Assembly (NCBI GenBank): GCA_052078155.1
Contig: JBQJBP010000006.1
Coordinates: 1 to 64,000 of the forward strand
Source: CAXBMB01 sp052078155
Lineage (GTDB): Bacteria; Pseudomonadota; Alphaproteobacteria; Kiloniellales; DSM-21159
Direction of reading: 5' to 3'
Length of the DNA stretch: 64,000 nucleotides
Both the position numbers and the translations under genes were made by a program. The notes beneath the pieces were generated by a model. It was not told where the DNA came from. It saw only the letters and a list, made by a program, of their open reading frames with translations, and did not search any database. This document shows, piece by piece, positions 21,476 to 30,491 of the stretch (positions are counted from its first letter, which is position 1; the number at the start of each line of letters is the position of its first letter).

Positions 21476-22042
21476 TTACTCTGTTGGCCCGCTGGGGGGG
21501 AGATTGTCTTGCGCGCTGCTGTCAGACGAGCCGGCAAAAGCCCTGAGGGCGTCATGGCCGATCAACCAGGCCAGGCGCACAACAAACAGCAGATAGCCCA
21601 AAAAGAAGGCCAGTCGGCCCGGCCACTCGGGCAGTTCCAGCTGACCAAAAAAGTAGGTGTCTTCTGCGATGGTGGCAGCCAGAGCGATGTAGCCGCCGTA
21701 GACGATGGGCAGCAGCACCAGAAAGCCGATGACGGAAGACAGCAGGTCCAGCCAGGGGTCAAAGCGCCGGGGCATGAAGTTGGTGAAAACTTCCACCGAG
21801 ATGTGGGCGCGATCGGCAGTGACGTAAGCCAGAGGCAGGATGATGGAGCCGATCATCAGTTCGCGCACCATCACTTCCACATCAGGCAAAGACCAGCCAA
21901 ACAGCGCACGGGTGAAAATACCCACGGAGATCAAACTGCCGATCAGAAGAATGCAGGCACCGGAGACGGCCAGTAAGGCCGCCTCCAGGCTGCGCAGCAC
22001 CTTTGGCCCCGGTGCCGGTTGGGGGCTGGACGAGGTTTTCAC
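21476..22042 (-). CDS. TRAP transporter small permease (DctQ-type)
   Basis: 188 aa, four membrane helices. It has the DctQ signature IFTRALFGWSLPDVEVMVRE and the LPLAYVTADRAHISVEVF segment. GTG start immediately after the stop codon of the binding-protein gene (TAA-GTG), and the next gene begins 7 bases after its stop, so all three are translationally coupled. It helps assemble the permease. Confidence 0.88.
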   Translation of the reverse strand: MKTSSSPQPAPGPKVLRSLEAALLAVSGACILLIGSLISVGIFTRALFGWSLPDVEVMVRELMIGSIILPLAYVTADRAHISVEVFTNFMPRRFDPWLDLLSSVIGFLVLLPIVYGGYIALAATIAEDTYFFGQLELPEWPGRLAFFLGYLLFVVRLAWLIGHDALRAFAGSSDSSAQDNLPPSGPTE

Positions 22043-23104
22043 TTACCGGGTCCAGGGATAGCCTTTGGCCTGCCGCTCATCTTCGTACTTCTTGAGCGCA
22101 GCCATGTAGCTGTCGAACAGAGCATCACCGTTGCTGCCTGCTTTTTCTTTCCAGCTGGTGATGTAGGACTGACCGGCTTTCAGCAACCCTGCCTTACCGG
22201 CGTCACTGAGATCGGTAACCGTCATTTTGTTGCCGTTGATGCCAGCAACGATTTTCTCAAATGCCTCGGCGTTACCGGCAATGAGCTGTTCGGCATAGTA
22301 GTCGATGAACTCAGACCCCAGATCATCCACAACCTTCTGCTGTTCCGGTGTGAGGCTTTCATAGACATCTTTGTTCATCACGATGCCCAGGCTCTGCAGA
22401 GCGCCCCAGTCCAGCTTGGTAACCTGGTTGGCGACCTCTTCCAGCTTGAAGGCCGGAATGGCGTAGCCGTAGAACTGGGTGCATTCGATCAGGCCCGTAT
22501 CCAGACCCTGGTAGGTGTCATAGGCGCTCATGGCCACCGGGGTGGCGCCCAGGTCTTTGAAAACCTTGCCGTAGATGGAAATGCCGCGGATTTTCAGACC
22601 GTCCACATCCAGAACAGACTTTACCACCTTGTCCTTGCAGACCAGCTGAATGGGGCCGGTTGTGGTGTTGGTGACGTAGTGCAGGTTCAGCTTGTCAAAC
22701 TCGGCCTTCATCGCCGGGTCTGTAGTGGCCATTTCATAGACAGCCCGGGTGCCCACCCAGGGATCGGAGTATTCCGTCGGCAGATCGCTCATAAGATAGT
22801 TGTGGTGCAGTTTGGGATTGTAGACCGCCACAATGAAACCCATGTCGGCAGCACCGTCTCCAATGCCCTTGGAGGCTGCTTTGGCTTTCAGAAGTGCGCC
22901 CCCCCAGTGGAATTCGACTTTGACTTCGCCGTTGGTGCGCTGTTCCAGCTGATCACCAAACCACATCATGGCCTTGGCCCGTGTTCCGCGGTTGGGGCTT
23001 TGGTCCGTGAAGGTCAAAACCGTTTCTGCTTTAAGCGGCGCTGCCACGGCCAGGGACAAGAGCCCTGCGGCCAGCGTTTTTGTGATGAAACCACTGTATT
23101 TCAT
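22043..23104 (-). CDS. TRAP transporter solute-binding protein (DctP-type)
   Basis: Periplasmic binding protein, 353 aa. A signal peptide of about 26 residues (MKYSGFITKTLAAGLLSLAV..PLKA) precedes VLTFTDQSPNRGTRAKAMMWFGD. GLKIRGISIYGKVFKDLGATP contains the conserved arginine that binds the substrate carboxylate. A strong ribosome site GGGAGG precedes the ATG. The ligand is likely an organic acid feeding the surrounding CoA-dependent pathway (inference). The IclR gene lies directly upstream on the same strand. Confidence 0.92.
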   Translation of the reverse strand: MKYSGFITKTLAAGLLSLAVAAPLKAETVLTFTDQSPNRGTRAKAMMWFGDQLEQRTNGEVKVEFHWGGALLKAKAASKGIGDGAADMGFIVAVYNPKLHHNYLMSDLPTEYSDPWVGTRAVYEMATTDPAMKAEFDKLNLHYVTNTTTGPIQLVCKDKVVKSVLDVDGLKIRGISIYGKVFKDLGATPVAMSAYDTYQGLDTGLIECTQFYGYAIPAFKLEEVANQVTKLDWGALQSLGIVMNKDVYESLTPEQQKVVDDLGSEFIDYYAEQLIAGNAEAFEKIVAGINGNKMTVTDLSDAGKAGLLKAGQSYITSWKEKAGSNGDALFDSYMAALKKYEDERQAKGYPWTR

Positions 23105-23261
23105 GATCGTTCCTCCCTTTGGTTTTTCTATCTCTGATTGATCCTGGATTTTTCCTCTGATGGGGTGTTTCGGAATTTTGGGCGCAGTTGTCCTGTCCCG
23201 CGGTCTGAGAGGCTGCAGACAGCCCCCGTCTTGCGGGTGGTCAGGTCAAGACTGTGGTGTG

Positions 23262-24080
23262 TTAATTGCTCCCCGTTTCCTGATTGTAACCCAAGACTTT
23301 AGAGATCGATCGGGCGCACTGAATGGCAGCCTCTACAAAGAGTTCGCGTTCTCTGATGCCGCGTGACAGGGGCACGCCAATGACAATGGCGGCGACGATT
23401 TCACCTTCGGAATTGAGAATGGGCGTGGAAAATCCGGCGGCGTCGGGCGTGTAAACACCCATGGTGACGGAGATTCCGTCCTTGCGGATGCCGCTGAGGA
23501 TTTTATCCAGCTCAATTCGATCAGTGATTGTGTTTTCCGTTGACCGCTCCAGAGTCACCGCTTCGAAGTACTTCTGTCTGACAGCTTCCGGCAGAAAGGC
23601 CAGGAAAAGGCGTCCGCAGGCAGAAGAGTAAAGCGGTCGTTTTGACCCGATGGGCACGGAGTAACGCACCGATTTCTGCGTTTCTGCTGAATCGATGTAG
23701 GTGAGATTGCGCTGGTCGGCGTCCAGAACAGCCAGCAGAACCGTTTCCCCGGAATACTCCATAGTTTTCTCGAGGTAAGGCCGGGCGATCTGGCGGATGG
23801 TTCGGCCTGCCAGAATGGTTGACGCCAGGGCATAGGCTTCTGAGCCCAGGAAGTAGAGGGAGCCCTTGCGCTGCAGGAAGCCCTGGTCGGTCAGCGCTTT
23901 CAACGTTGTTGAGAGAGAGCTTTTGGGAACGTCCAGGCTGGCCGCCACAGCAGAGAGGTTCAGCCCTCCGGGTTCTTCCGCCAGCAAGCGCAACAAGGCA
24001 AAGGCCCGGGGTAAAACCATCGGTCCTTCCTGTCGGCCACCCGACGTTGCCTTTTTAGCTTTTGCTGCTGACTCTACCAA
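23262..24080 (-). CDS. IclR-family transcriptional regulator
   Basis: N-terminal winged HTH (PRAFALLRLLAEEPGGLNLS, then LDVPKSSLSTTLKALTDQGF) and the C-terminal effector-binding domain (KRPLYSSACGRLFLAFLP, then GFSTPILNSEGEIVAAIVIG). Start placed at TTG 24080, preceded by AAGAGG at a 5-base gap. The frame extends to TTG 24116, but that is only about 6 bases past the predicted transcription start. Likely controls the TRAP genes immediately downstream and perhaps the adjacent catabolic operons. A GTTCG/CGAA-rich segment just below the promoter suggests autorepression. Confidence 0.88.
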   Translation of the reverse strand: MVESAAKAKKATSGGRQEGPMVLPRAFALLRLLAEEPGGLNLSAVAASLDVPKSSLSTTLKALTDQGFLQRKGSLYFLGSEAYALASTILAGRTIRQIARPYLEKTMEYSGETVLLAVLDADQRNLTYIDSAETQKSVRYSVPIGSKRPLYSSACGRLFLAFLPEAVRQKYFEAVTLERSTENTITDRIELDKILSGIRKDGISVTMGVYTPDAAGFSTPILNSEGEIVAAIVIGVPLSRGIRERELFVEAAIQCARSISKVLGYNQETGSN

Positions 24081-24083
24081 GGG

Positions 24084-24126
24084 AACCTCTTGTTCGCATT
24101 TGCGTACAACATCCAATTATTCGAAA
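24084..24126. promoter_or_regulatory. candidate IclR operator region
   Basis: Reads TGTTCGCATTTGCGTACAAC then ATCCAATTATTCGAAATC. It has GTTCG/ATTCG-type half-sites and a GCATTTGC dyad. It lies between the predicted -10 and the TTG start of the IclR gene, as for an autorepressor. Similar half-sites recur at 32308-32350, 32440-32465, 47583-47615 and 48800-48855. Confidence 0.4.
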
Positions 24127-24128
24127 TC

Positions 24129-24156
24129 ATCTTACCGGAGCACCTTTCTTTGTCAA
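24129..24156 (-). promoter_or_regulatory. IclR gene promoter
   Basis: On the minus strand, TTGACA (24156-24151), a 16-base spacer and TAAGAT (24134-24129). A good sigma-70 type match upstream of the IclR start. Confidence 0.6.
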
Positions 24157-24512
24157 TTGAGAAGGGGGCCAAAAAGGCCCAATTCTCTGGGTTTTTCCGG
24201 CTTTTTCGCCTGCTTCTGGTCATGATTCCAGAATCGGCGAAGATTTGCCGGAAGGTTGCTCTGACAGGTTAGACGGACATTGCCGCTTTGGTTCAAGAAC
24301 AAAGCGGTTCCGAATAGCGGAATTACTTCCAAATTTGGGGATGAGGGCCGGAAGGATGCAGATACAGCGCAGAGATTTCGGCCTGAGTATGCTGCCATCC
24401 GGAGCACTTTCCTGTGGACAGGCTTGGTGCTGGTAAGTCGACGTGCCCCGGATGACTTGGGAGTCAGGTTGCCTTGTGACCCTGGTTGTTTTTAATCATA
24501 GAACCTGACGGT
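24157..24512. other. gap between SDR and IclR genes
   Basis: No gene. Three hairpins are visible: GGCC-AAAAA-GGCC inside GAGAA/TTCTC (24159-24187), CCGCTTTG/CAAAGCGG (24283-24307) and TTCCG/CGGAA (24308-24322). One of these probably terminates the SDR-headed operon read on the minus strand; I cannot say which. Confidence 0.4.
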
Positions 24513-25313
24513 TCAGTCCCGCGGCAGGGGCAGGACCGACGCCAGCCGGGTGGCATTGGTGTTCAGGCCGGAGCCGCCGTCGGTGGGCAACAGCACGCCG
24601 GTGATGTAGCTGGCCATGTCGGAAGACAGGAACTGGCAGACATTGCCGATGTCTTCATGGCTGCCCAGCCGTCCTAGTGGAACGGATGCGATCTTCGCGG
24701 CCAGCTGATCCTCTGTGGCATAGAGCCGGTCCATCCCGCCCGAGTTGGCAATGGGGCCGGGGGCCACAGAGTTGATCCGGATGCCATCTGCCCCCCATTC
24801 CAGGGCAAGAGAGCGGGTGATCATGTCCACCCCGGCTTTGGCGGCACAGACATGAGACTGTCCCACCTGGGCCACGTAGGAGTGGGCTGAGGAAATGTTG
24901 ATGACCGAAGCCCCCGGCTTTTTAAGGTGGGGATAGGCCGCGGTCATGACGTGATGGGTGCCCAGCACATCGATTTCCATCACCGCGCGGAAACCGTTGG
25001 AGGAGATGTCGTTGGCCAGGGCCGGGAAGTTCCCGGCGGCCCCGGAAACCAGGATGTCGAGGACACCAAAGGTCTCCTTGAACGTGGCAAAGGCGGTTTT
25101 GACAGCTTCAAAATCCCGCACATCGGCGACACAGCCGGCCGCTTTGCCCCCATGAGCCTCCAGATCTTTGACGGTGGCGTCCACCTTTTCCTGACGGCGG
25201 GAAAAGACAAAGACCGACGCCCCGGCTTTGGCAAAGGAGTGAGCCACCCCCTGGTTGATGCCGTTTGTTCCGCCGGCCACCACAACGTTTTTACCTGTGA
25301 AATCAAAACTCAT
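24513..25313 (-). CDS. SDR oxidoreductase, 2,4-dienoyl-CoA reductase-like
   Basis: 266 aa with NADP loop GGTNGINQG (14-22). The usual catalytic tyrosine is absent: the Y-x3-K site reads VCAAK (K159, V at 155). Together with SGAAGNF (90-96) and SLALEWGADGIRINSVAPGPI, this matches 2,4-dienoyl-CoA reductases, which lack that tyrosine and act by a different route. It would reduce a 2,4-dienoyl-CoA with NADPH, in keeping with the neighbouring beta-oxidation genes. Last gene of the operon that starts at 32253. Confidence 0.78.
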   Translation of the reverse strand: MSFDFTGKNVVVAGGTNGINQGVAHSFAKAGASVFVFSRRQEKVDATVKDLEAHGGKAAGCVADVRDFEAVKTAFATFKETFGVLDILVSGAAGNFPALANDISSNGFRAVMEIDVLGTHHVMTAAYPHLKKPGASVINISSAHSYVAQVGQSHVCAAKAGVDMITRSLALEWGADGIRINSVAPGPIANSGGMDRLYATEDQLAAKIASVPLGRLGSHEDIGNVCQFLSSDMASYITGVLLPTDGGSGLNTNATRLASVLPLPRD

Positions 25314-25409
25314 GGGACTGTCTTTCCTTCTGCGTTGGGTGGGGTTGGTTGTGGCTGGACTGTCCCGGGGTCAGACCCGGGAGCTATCTGCGCCGTAGGG
25401 CGTCGGTGC

Positions 25410-26207
25410 TTACTTGCCCTTGAACACCGGACGGCGTTTTTCATTGAAGGCCATCACGCCTTCCATCCAGTCTTCACTGGCAGCGCAGCGACCGAAGTTC
25501 CGGGCCTCCATTGCCAGCTGACTTTCAAAGGAATTGGCGTGGGAGGCGTACATCAGCTCTTTGATTGCACCCATAGCCAGCGTGGCGCTGTTGGCCAGGC
25601 GGCGGGCCAGCTTGTCTGTTTCCGCCTGCAGATCTTCAGGGGGGACCAGCCGATTGACCAGCCCGTAGGACAGGGCCGTCTGGGCATCAATTTTGTCGCC
25701 CAGCATGGCCAGCTCCATGGCCCGGCGCACACCCACCAGACGTGGCAGGTAGTAGGAACCGGAGCCGTCCGGGCTGGTGCCAATGGCAGAGTAAGAGAAG
25801 CGATAGATGGAGTTGTCCGCAGCGATCGCCATGTCACAGGCCATCATGAAGGACATGCCCGCCCCGGCGGCGGCCCCGTCGATGCTCGCCAGAACAGGTT
25901 TCTTCATGCGTTGCAGGGACATCAGCATGGGATGCAGATGGTGAATGCGACGCTCAAAGTAGGCCCCCCGTTCCGCAGGTGGCGTATCCTTAAACTCGGC
26001 AAAGGACTTGACGTCGCCCCCGGCCATGAAGTTGCCCCCGGCGCCGCGCAGCACAACACATCGCACGGAAGGGTCATGCTCAATGGCATCTACGGCCTCA
26101 AACATGGCATGGCGCATGTCCAGAGACAGGGCATTCATCACCTCCGGCCGGTTCATGGTCAGGGTCGTGATGCCGTCTTCGTGCGAAACCTGTAAATGAT
26201 CGGTCAT
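25410..26207 (-). CDS. enoyl-CoA hydratase/isomerase family protein
   Basis: 265-aa crotonase-fold protein acting on an acyl-CoA. The oxyanion-hole segments GGNFMAGGDVKSF and IDGAAAGAGMSF are clear. The two glutamates of true hydratases are replaced: the first site reads AGMSFMM, and the second SAIGTSPDGSGSYYLP with a lone Asp. This pattern resembles PaaG-type isomerases. Double-bond isomerisation is therefore as likely as hydration. In the 24.5-32.2 kb operon. Confidence 0.85.
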   Translation of the reverse strand: MTDHLQVSHEDGITTLTMNRPEVMNALSLDMRHAMFEAVDAIEHDPSVRCVVLRGAGGNFMAGGDVKSFAEFKDTPPAERGAYFERRIHHLHPMLMSLQRMKKPVLASIDGAAAGAGMSFMMACDMAIAADNSIYRFSYSAIGTSPDGSGSYYLPRLVGVRRAMELAMLGDKIDAQTALSYGLVNRLVPPEDLQAETDKLARRLANSATLAMGAIKELMYASHANSFESQLAMEARNFGRCAASEDWMEGVMAFNEKRRPVFKGK

Positions 26208-26223
26208 GGTCTTGGCTCCTGTA

Positions 26224-27144
26224 CTAAACCGGTTCCCAGCTGAAGTAGGTGGTGGAGGTGTCGGGGGCCGTCAGGTCGGCTTCCATGGCCGGGAATGCGG
26301 TCTCGACAATGGCCTGAGAGGTCCAGCCCTCCGCCGTATGCTGGGTGCGGATGGGGCGCGGCTGGTTGAAGAGGTAGAGCTCGTTGGCCCTGGCCCCCAT
26401 GATCTGTCCGTTGATCTTGGCGGCCTGATCGCTCAGCAGGGCAGCGGCCAGCGGGGCCACTTTGTCGGCGCGCAGTTTGTCCATGCGGGCCCGCCGTTCG
26501 GCATAGCCCGGGCTGTCGGGGGGAATGGAGCCGGTCATGCGGGTGAAAGCCCAGGGGGCGATACAGTTGGACCGGACCCCATAGCGGGCCATGTCGATGG
26601 AGATGGAGCGGGACAGACCGGCGATGCCCATTTTGGCCGCGGAGTAGTTGGTCTGGCCAATGTTGCCCACCAGCCCGGAGGTGGAGGTCATATGCACAAA
26701 GGCCCCGCCGTTTTGCGCCCGGAAGTGGTCGGCGGCGGCGCGGGAGACATAGAAATAACCGTTCAGATGCACCTGAATGACCGTATCGAAGTCGTCTTTG
26801 CTCATCTTGTGAAAGATGCGGTCTTTCAGGATTCCGGCGTTGTTCACAACCCCGTGCAGGTCCCCGAAACTGTCGAGGGCATTTTCGATGATGCGGTGGG
26901 CGTCATCCCAGTCGGAAATGGAGTGGGTGTCGGCCACAGCCTGGCCGCCCGCCGCCCGGATTTCCTGTACTACTTCTTCAGCCGGGCTGACGGGCAGGTC
27001 TTCCACATCCAGGTCGCTGACCCCGACTCCCAGATCGTTGACCACCACTTTGGCGCCCTGGGCGGCAGCTTCCAAAGCGATGCATTTGCCCAGGCCCCGG
27101 CCTGCCCCCGTCACAATGACGGTCTTGCCTTCTAGAACTCCCAC
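26224..27144 (-). CDS. SDR dehydrogenase, MFE-2-like 3-hydroxyacyl-CoA type
   Basis: 306 aa. GAGRGLGK nucleotide loop and catalytic NYSAAK. The opening GKTVIVTGAGRGLGKCIA and VVNDLGVG are typical of the dehydrogenase domain of multifunctional enzyme 2 / 17-beta-HSD4 and relatives. With the hydratase-2-like MaoC gene next to it (50-base gap), the pair reconstitutes the two MFE-2 activities: hydration of 2-enoyl-CoA and oxidation of the (R)-3-hydroxyacyl-CoA (inference). Confidence 0.87.
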   Translation of the reverse strand: MGVLEGKTVIVTGAGRGLGKCIALEAAAQGAKVVVNDLGVGVSDLDVEDLPVSPAEEVVQEIRAAGGQAVADTHSISDWDDAHRIIENALDSFGDLHGVVNNAGILKDRIFHKMSKDDFDTVIQVHLNGYFYVSRAAADHFRAQNGGAFVHMTSTSGLVGNIGQTNYSAAKMGIAGLSRSISIDMARYGVRSNCIAPWAFTRMTGSIPPDSPGYAERRARMDKLRADKVAPLAAALLSDQAAKINGQIMGARANELYLFNQPRPIRTQHTAEGWTSQAIVETAFPAMEADLTAPDTSTTYFSWEPV

Positions 27145-27194
27145 AGCTCTGTTCCTCTGTTTCTTTGCTGTTGCTTGATTGGATGCGGGTGTGA

Positions 27195-28052
27195 TCAGTC
27201 GGCCATCAGGCTGGCCTGGCCGCGATCCAGGACCACTTCGTTGCGGTCTTCGACCACGACCCGGAAGCGGGCGCCACCCTCGGTTTTCCAGATGTCGGTG
27301 CGCACGGTATCGCCCGGGAAAACAGGACGGCTGAAGCGGCAGGCATAGCCGCCGAACTTGGCAGGGTCACCGCCTGCCATTTCCTGCAGCAGCACATGGC
27401 CCGCAATGCCCATGGTGCATAGACCATGAAGAATGGGACGGTCGTACCCGGCTTTGGTCGCAATGGCCGGTGAAATGTGCAGTGGATTGTAGTCGCCGCT
27501 CAGTCGATAGATTAGCGCTGCACGTGGATCGATTGTGCGGGTGACAGACTGATCCGGCGCGCTGTCGGGCAGGGGTGTCAGGGGGGCTGGAACCTCGCCG
27601 TGGTCGCCGCAACCGCCATCACCGCGGCAGAAGGCCCCTGAGGTCACGCGGCAGATTTCTTCACCGGTGTCGATGTCACTGAGGGTTTTCTCGTAGTAGA
27701 CGATGGCGCCTTTGTCGGCCCCTTTGTCGGTGATGCCAGTGACCCGGAAGCTGGCTTTGACCTTGCCGCTGGCGGGCAGGGGGCGGGACATGGTCAGGAA
27801 CTGTTCTGCGTGCAGCAGCTTGACCCAGTCGATCTCCAGGGAGGGTTCCTGCATCCAGAAACCGGGATGTCCCAGCACCATTGCGTAAGACGGAAGCGTC
27901 ACCAGACCCTGTTCAAACAGGTGCTTCAGATCGTTTTCATCTGTCGGGTTCAGGCCAAGATTGACCCCGAGGGCGTAGAGAATGACGTCCCGCTCTGTAA
28001 AGGAAGTCTCCGATCCTTTGATGTCGTAGTTGAGAACTTTATCAGCCAGCAT
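27195..28052 (-). CDS. MaoC-family 2-enoyl-CoA hydratase (double hot-dog)
   Basis: 285 aa, two hot-dog repeats, resembling eukaryotic hydratase 2. The active-site motif YRLSGDYNPLHISPAIA contains the Asp-x4-His pair, followed by GYDRPILHGLCTMG. Predicted to hydrate trans-2-enoyl-CoA to (R)-3-hydroxyacyl-CoA. Bulky substrates such as sterol side chains are common for this subfamily. Cotranscribed with the MFE-2-like SDR. Confidence 0.88.
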   Translation of the reverse strand: MLADKVLNYDIKGSETSFTERDVILYALGVNLGLNPTDENDLKHLFEQGLVTLPSYAMVLGHPGFWMQEPSLEIDWVKLLHAEQFLTMSRPLPASGKVKASFRVTGITDKGADKGAIVYYEKTLSDIDTGEEICRVTSGAFCRGDGGCGDHGEVPAPLTPLPDSAPDQSVTRTIDPRAALIYRLSGDYNPLHISPAIATKAGYDRPILHGLCTMGIAGHVLLQEMAGGDPAKFGGYACRFSRPVFPGDTVRTDIWKTEGGARFRVVVEDRNEVVLDRGQASLMAD

Positions 28053-28138
28053 GGAGAGGTCCTTTGGTTTGTCGTGTTAGATCTGCGGAAAGGGGCAGGG
28101 ATCGTGCCCTGCCCATTTAAGGAGATTGTTTCTGTGCT

Positions 28139-29290
28139 TTAGTAAGACTTGGGCAGCCCCAGAACACGCTCACCAATGAAAGAGGCAATGAGCTGCTCGG
28201 AGACCGGCGCAATGCGGGCGATCAACACTTCTCGCAGTAGCCGTTCCACATGGTATTCCTTGGCATAGCCCATGCCGCCGTGGGTGAGGACAGCTTGCAG
28301 AGCGGCGTTGTACCCGGCCCGAGCCCCCAGGAACTTGGCCGCGTTGGCTTCGGCCCCGCAGGGTTCGCCTGCGTCATAGAGTTCACCGGCTTTCACAGCC
28401 ATCAGCCAGGCGGCTTCCAGTTCCATCCAGTTTTCAGCCAGAGGGTGCTGAATGCCCTGGTTCTGACCAATGGGACGGCCAAAGACTTCCCGCTCCACCG
28501 CATAGGTGGAGGCCCGGCGCAGAGCGTCCTGACCAATGCCAACAGCCTCGGCCCCGATCAGGATCCGTTCCGGATTCATGGCCTGCAGGATGTAGTGGAA
28601 ACCCTTGCCTTCTTCGCCGATCAGCTCCTCATCAGGAATGAAGAAGTTGTCGAAGAACACCATGTTGGAATCGACTGCCTTGCGGCCCATCTTCTCAATC
28701 CGCTGCACCTCGATCTTCGAGCGATCGAAATCCGCATAGAAGATTGACAGGCCATGGGTTGGCTTGGCGCAGTCTTCCCGTTTGGTTGTACGGGCCAGCA
28801 GCATGATTTTGTCCGCGACCTGGGCCGTGGAATTCCAGATCTTGCGACCGTTGATGATGTAGCCGCCAACCACCTTCTTGGCGAAGGTGGTAATGTTGGT
28901 CGTGTCCAGCCCCACGTTGGGTTCAGTCACCCCGAACGCAACCTTGTCCATGCCTTTGGCCAGACGCGGCAGCCACTTGTCCTTCTGTTCATCGGTGCCG
29001 TAAAGCGCAATGGGGTGCGGGCCGAACATGGAAATGTGGATGCCCGATGCCGCCGACATGCCGCCGCAACGGGCAATGGTGTTCATCATCACCGCCGCTT
29101 CACCGACCCCCAGACCGGCCCCGCCGTACTGTTCCGGCAAGGTGATGCCCAGCCAGCCTGCCTCGGCAACGGCCCCGTGAAAGTCGTGGGGGAACTCACC
29201 ATCGCTGTCGCGGGCCAGCCAATAGTCATCACCAAAGTTGTTGCAGACGGCCTGAACGCCTTCGCGAATGGCGGTGAAGTTATCACTCAT
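28139..29290 (-). CDS. acyl-CoA dehydrogenase
   Basis: FAD enzyme of 383 aa introducing a 2,3 double bond in acyl-CoA. Family segments VAFGVTEPNVGLDTT, EREVFGRPIGQNQGIQHPLAE and THGGMGYAKEYHVERLLRE are present. The common aromatic-E-G-T catalytic motif is replaced (IARIAPVSEQL). Ends LGLPKSY like its paralogue at 46380-47546, to which it is clearly related along its length. Fourth gene counted from the end of the operon. Confidence 0.88.
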   Translation of the reverse strand: MSDNFTAIREGVQAVCNNFGDDYWLARDSDGEFPHDFHGAVAEAGWLGITLPEQYGGAGLGVGEAAVMMNTIARCGGMSAASGIHISMFGPHPIALYGTDEQKDKWLPRLAKGMDKVAFGVTEPNVGLDTTNITTFAKKVVGGYIINGRKIWNSTAQVADKIMLLARTTKREDCAKPTHGLSIFYADFDRSKIEVQRIEKMGRKAVDSNMVFFDNFFIPDEELIGEEGKGFHYILQAMNPERILIGAEAVGIGQDALRRASTYAVEREVFGRPIGQNQGIQHPLAENWMELEAAWLMAVKAGELYDAGEPCGAEANAAKFLGARAGYNAALQAVLTHGGMGYAKEYHVERLLREVLIARIAPVSEQLIASFIGERVLGLPKSY

Positions 29291-29345
29291 GGAATCGGTC
29301 TTTCTTTTGGGACTTTACTGGTTTGTCCGGTTCTGTGGACGCCGT

Positions 29346-30476
29346 TCAGGACGCGTTGGCGTAGCGGTTCAGATGGAAATCGCTGTTGCCAAAGATCATG
29401 TCGATGGCCATCAGGCGCTTGTAGAAGTGGCCGATGGGGAACTCGTCGGTCATGCCGATGCCGCCGTGCAGCTGGACGCCCTGACCGCCGACAAAACGGG
29501 CCGCTTCGCCGATTTTGGATTTGATGGCTGAGGCTGCCAGCAGCCGTTCTTCAGCGCTTCCGTCTGCACGCATGGCCGAGATATCGCAGAGTGCCTTGGC
29601 TTCTTCAGCAGCCACGTACATGTCCACCACCCGGTGTTTGACCACCTGGTTGGAGCCAATGGGCGCGCCGAACTGCTTGCGGGTTCCCACATAATCTTTG
29701 GTCATGTCGTTGACCGTCTGCATGGCCCCGATGGCTTCTGCGCTCAGGGCGCAAATGGCCAGATCAATGACCTTCTCGATTACCGGATAGGCGTTGCCTT
29801 CTTCCCCCAGAAGGGCGTCTGAGGGCACCTGGACATTATCAAAGGCCAGATCACTGGCCCGTTGCCCGTCAACTGTGCGGAAGTCCTTGGTCACCAGTCC
29901 CGGGGTTTCCCGGTCCAGCAGGAAGAGGGAGATGCCGTCCTGGTCCGATGCGTTACCGGAAGTGCGACAGGAAACGACGATCTTGTCGGCGCTGGCGGCG
30001 TGCAAAACCACGGATTTGGTGCCGTTGAGCTGGTAGCCGTCGGCGGTTTTTTCGGCCTGGCAGGTCACATTGGACAGATTGTAACGGGACTGCGGTTCGG
30101 CGTAGGCAAAGGCCAGCAGGCACTGCCCTTCGATAACGGCTGGCAGAACAGCTTCCTTTTGAGCAGTACTGCCCGCTTCTTCAATCAGGCGTCCCCCCAG
30201 CAAGACGGTGGAGAGGTAAGGCTCCAGCACCAGGCCAGCGCCCAGTCCTTCCATCAGCACATTGGTGTCGATGGCCTTGCCGCCCAGCCCACCGGACTCT
30301 TCGCTGAAGGGCAGGGCCAGCCAGCCCATGTCAGCAAACTGCTGCCAGTGATCCCGGGAAAAGCCCAGGGCGCTGTCCACCAGGGCGCGGCGGTCGTTGG
30401 GTTCGTAGTTTTCTTTAACAAAACGATCCACGCTGTCCTTGAGCATGGTCTGTTCTTCGGAGAGTTCGAAATCCAT
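29346..30476 (-). CDS. acyl-CoA dehydrogenase, PimD-like small subunit
   Basis: 376 aa. QLHGGIGMTDEFPIGHFYKR and MDFELSEEQTMLKDSVDRF match the small subunit of pimeloyl-CoA dehydrogenase (PimD). At the usual catalytic Glu position it reads IFGNSDFHL, so it may not be catalytic alone. Gap of only 15 bases to the upstream PimC-like gene; the two are expected to form a heteromer acting on a dicarboxyl- or bulky acyl-CoA. Confidence 0.85.
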   Translation of the reverse strand: MDFELSEEQTMLKDSVDRFVKENYEPNDRRALVDSALGFSRDHWQQFADMGWLALPFSEESGGLGGKAIDTNVLMEGLGAGLVLEPYLSTVLLGGRLIEEAGSTAQKEAVLPAVIEGQCLLAFAYAEPQSRYNLSNVTCQAEKTADGYQLNGTKSVVLHAASADKIVVSCRTSGNASDQDGISLFLLDRETPGLVTKDFRTVDGQRASDLAFDNVQVPSDALLGEEGNAYPVIEKVIDLAICALSAEAIGAMQTVNDMTKDYVGTRKQFGAPIGSNQVVKHRVVDMYVAAEEAKALCDISAMRADGSAEERLLAASAIKSKIGEAARFVGGQGVQLHGGIGMTDEFPIGHFYKRLMAIDMIFGNSDFHLNRYANAS

Positions 30477-30491
30477 TGCTTGGTGTTCCCT

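Noticed and set aside
20227..21546. 439-codon antisense frame opposite the TRAP large permease
   Set aside because: It is rich in His, Gln and Asp as expected from the complement of a membrane-protein gene, and has no recognised domain.
24927..26195. 422-codon plus-strand frame opposite the SDR and crotonase genes
   Set aside because: Shadow of two well-supported genes on the other strand.
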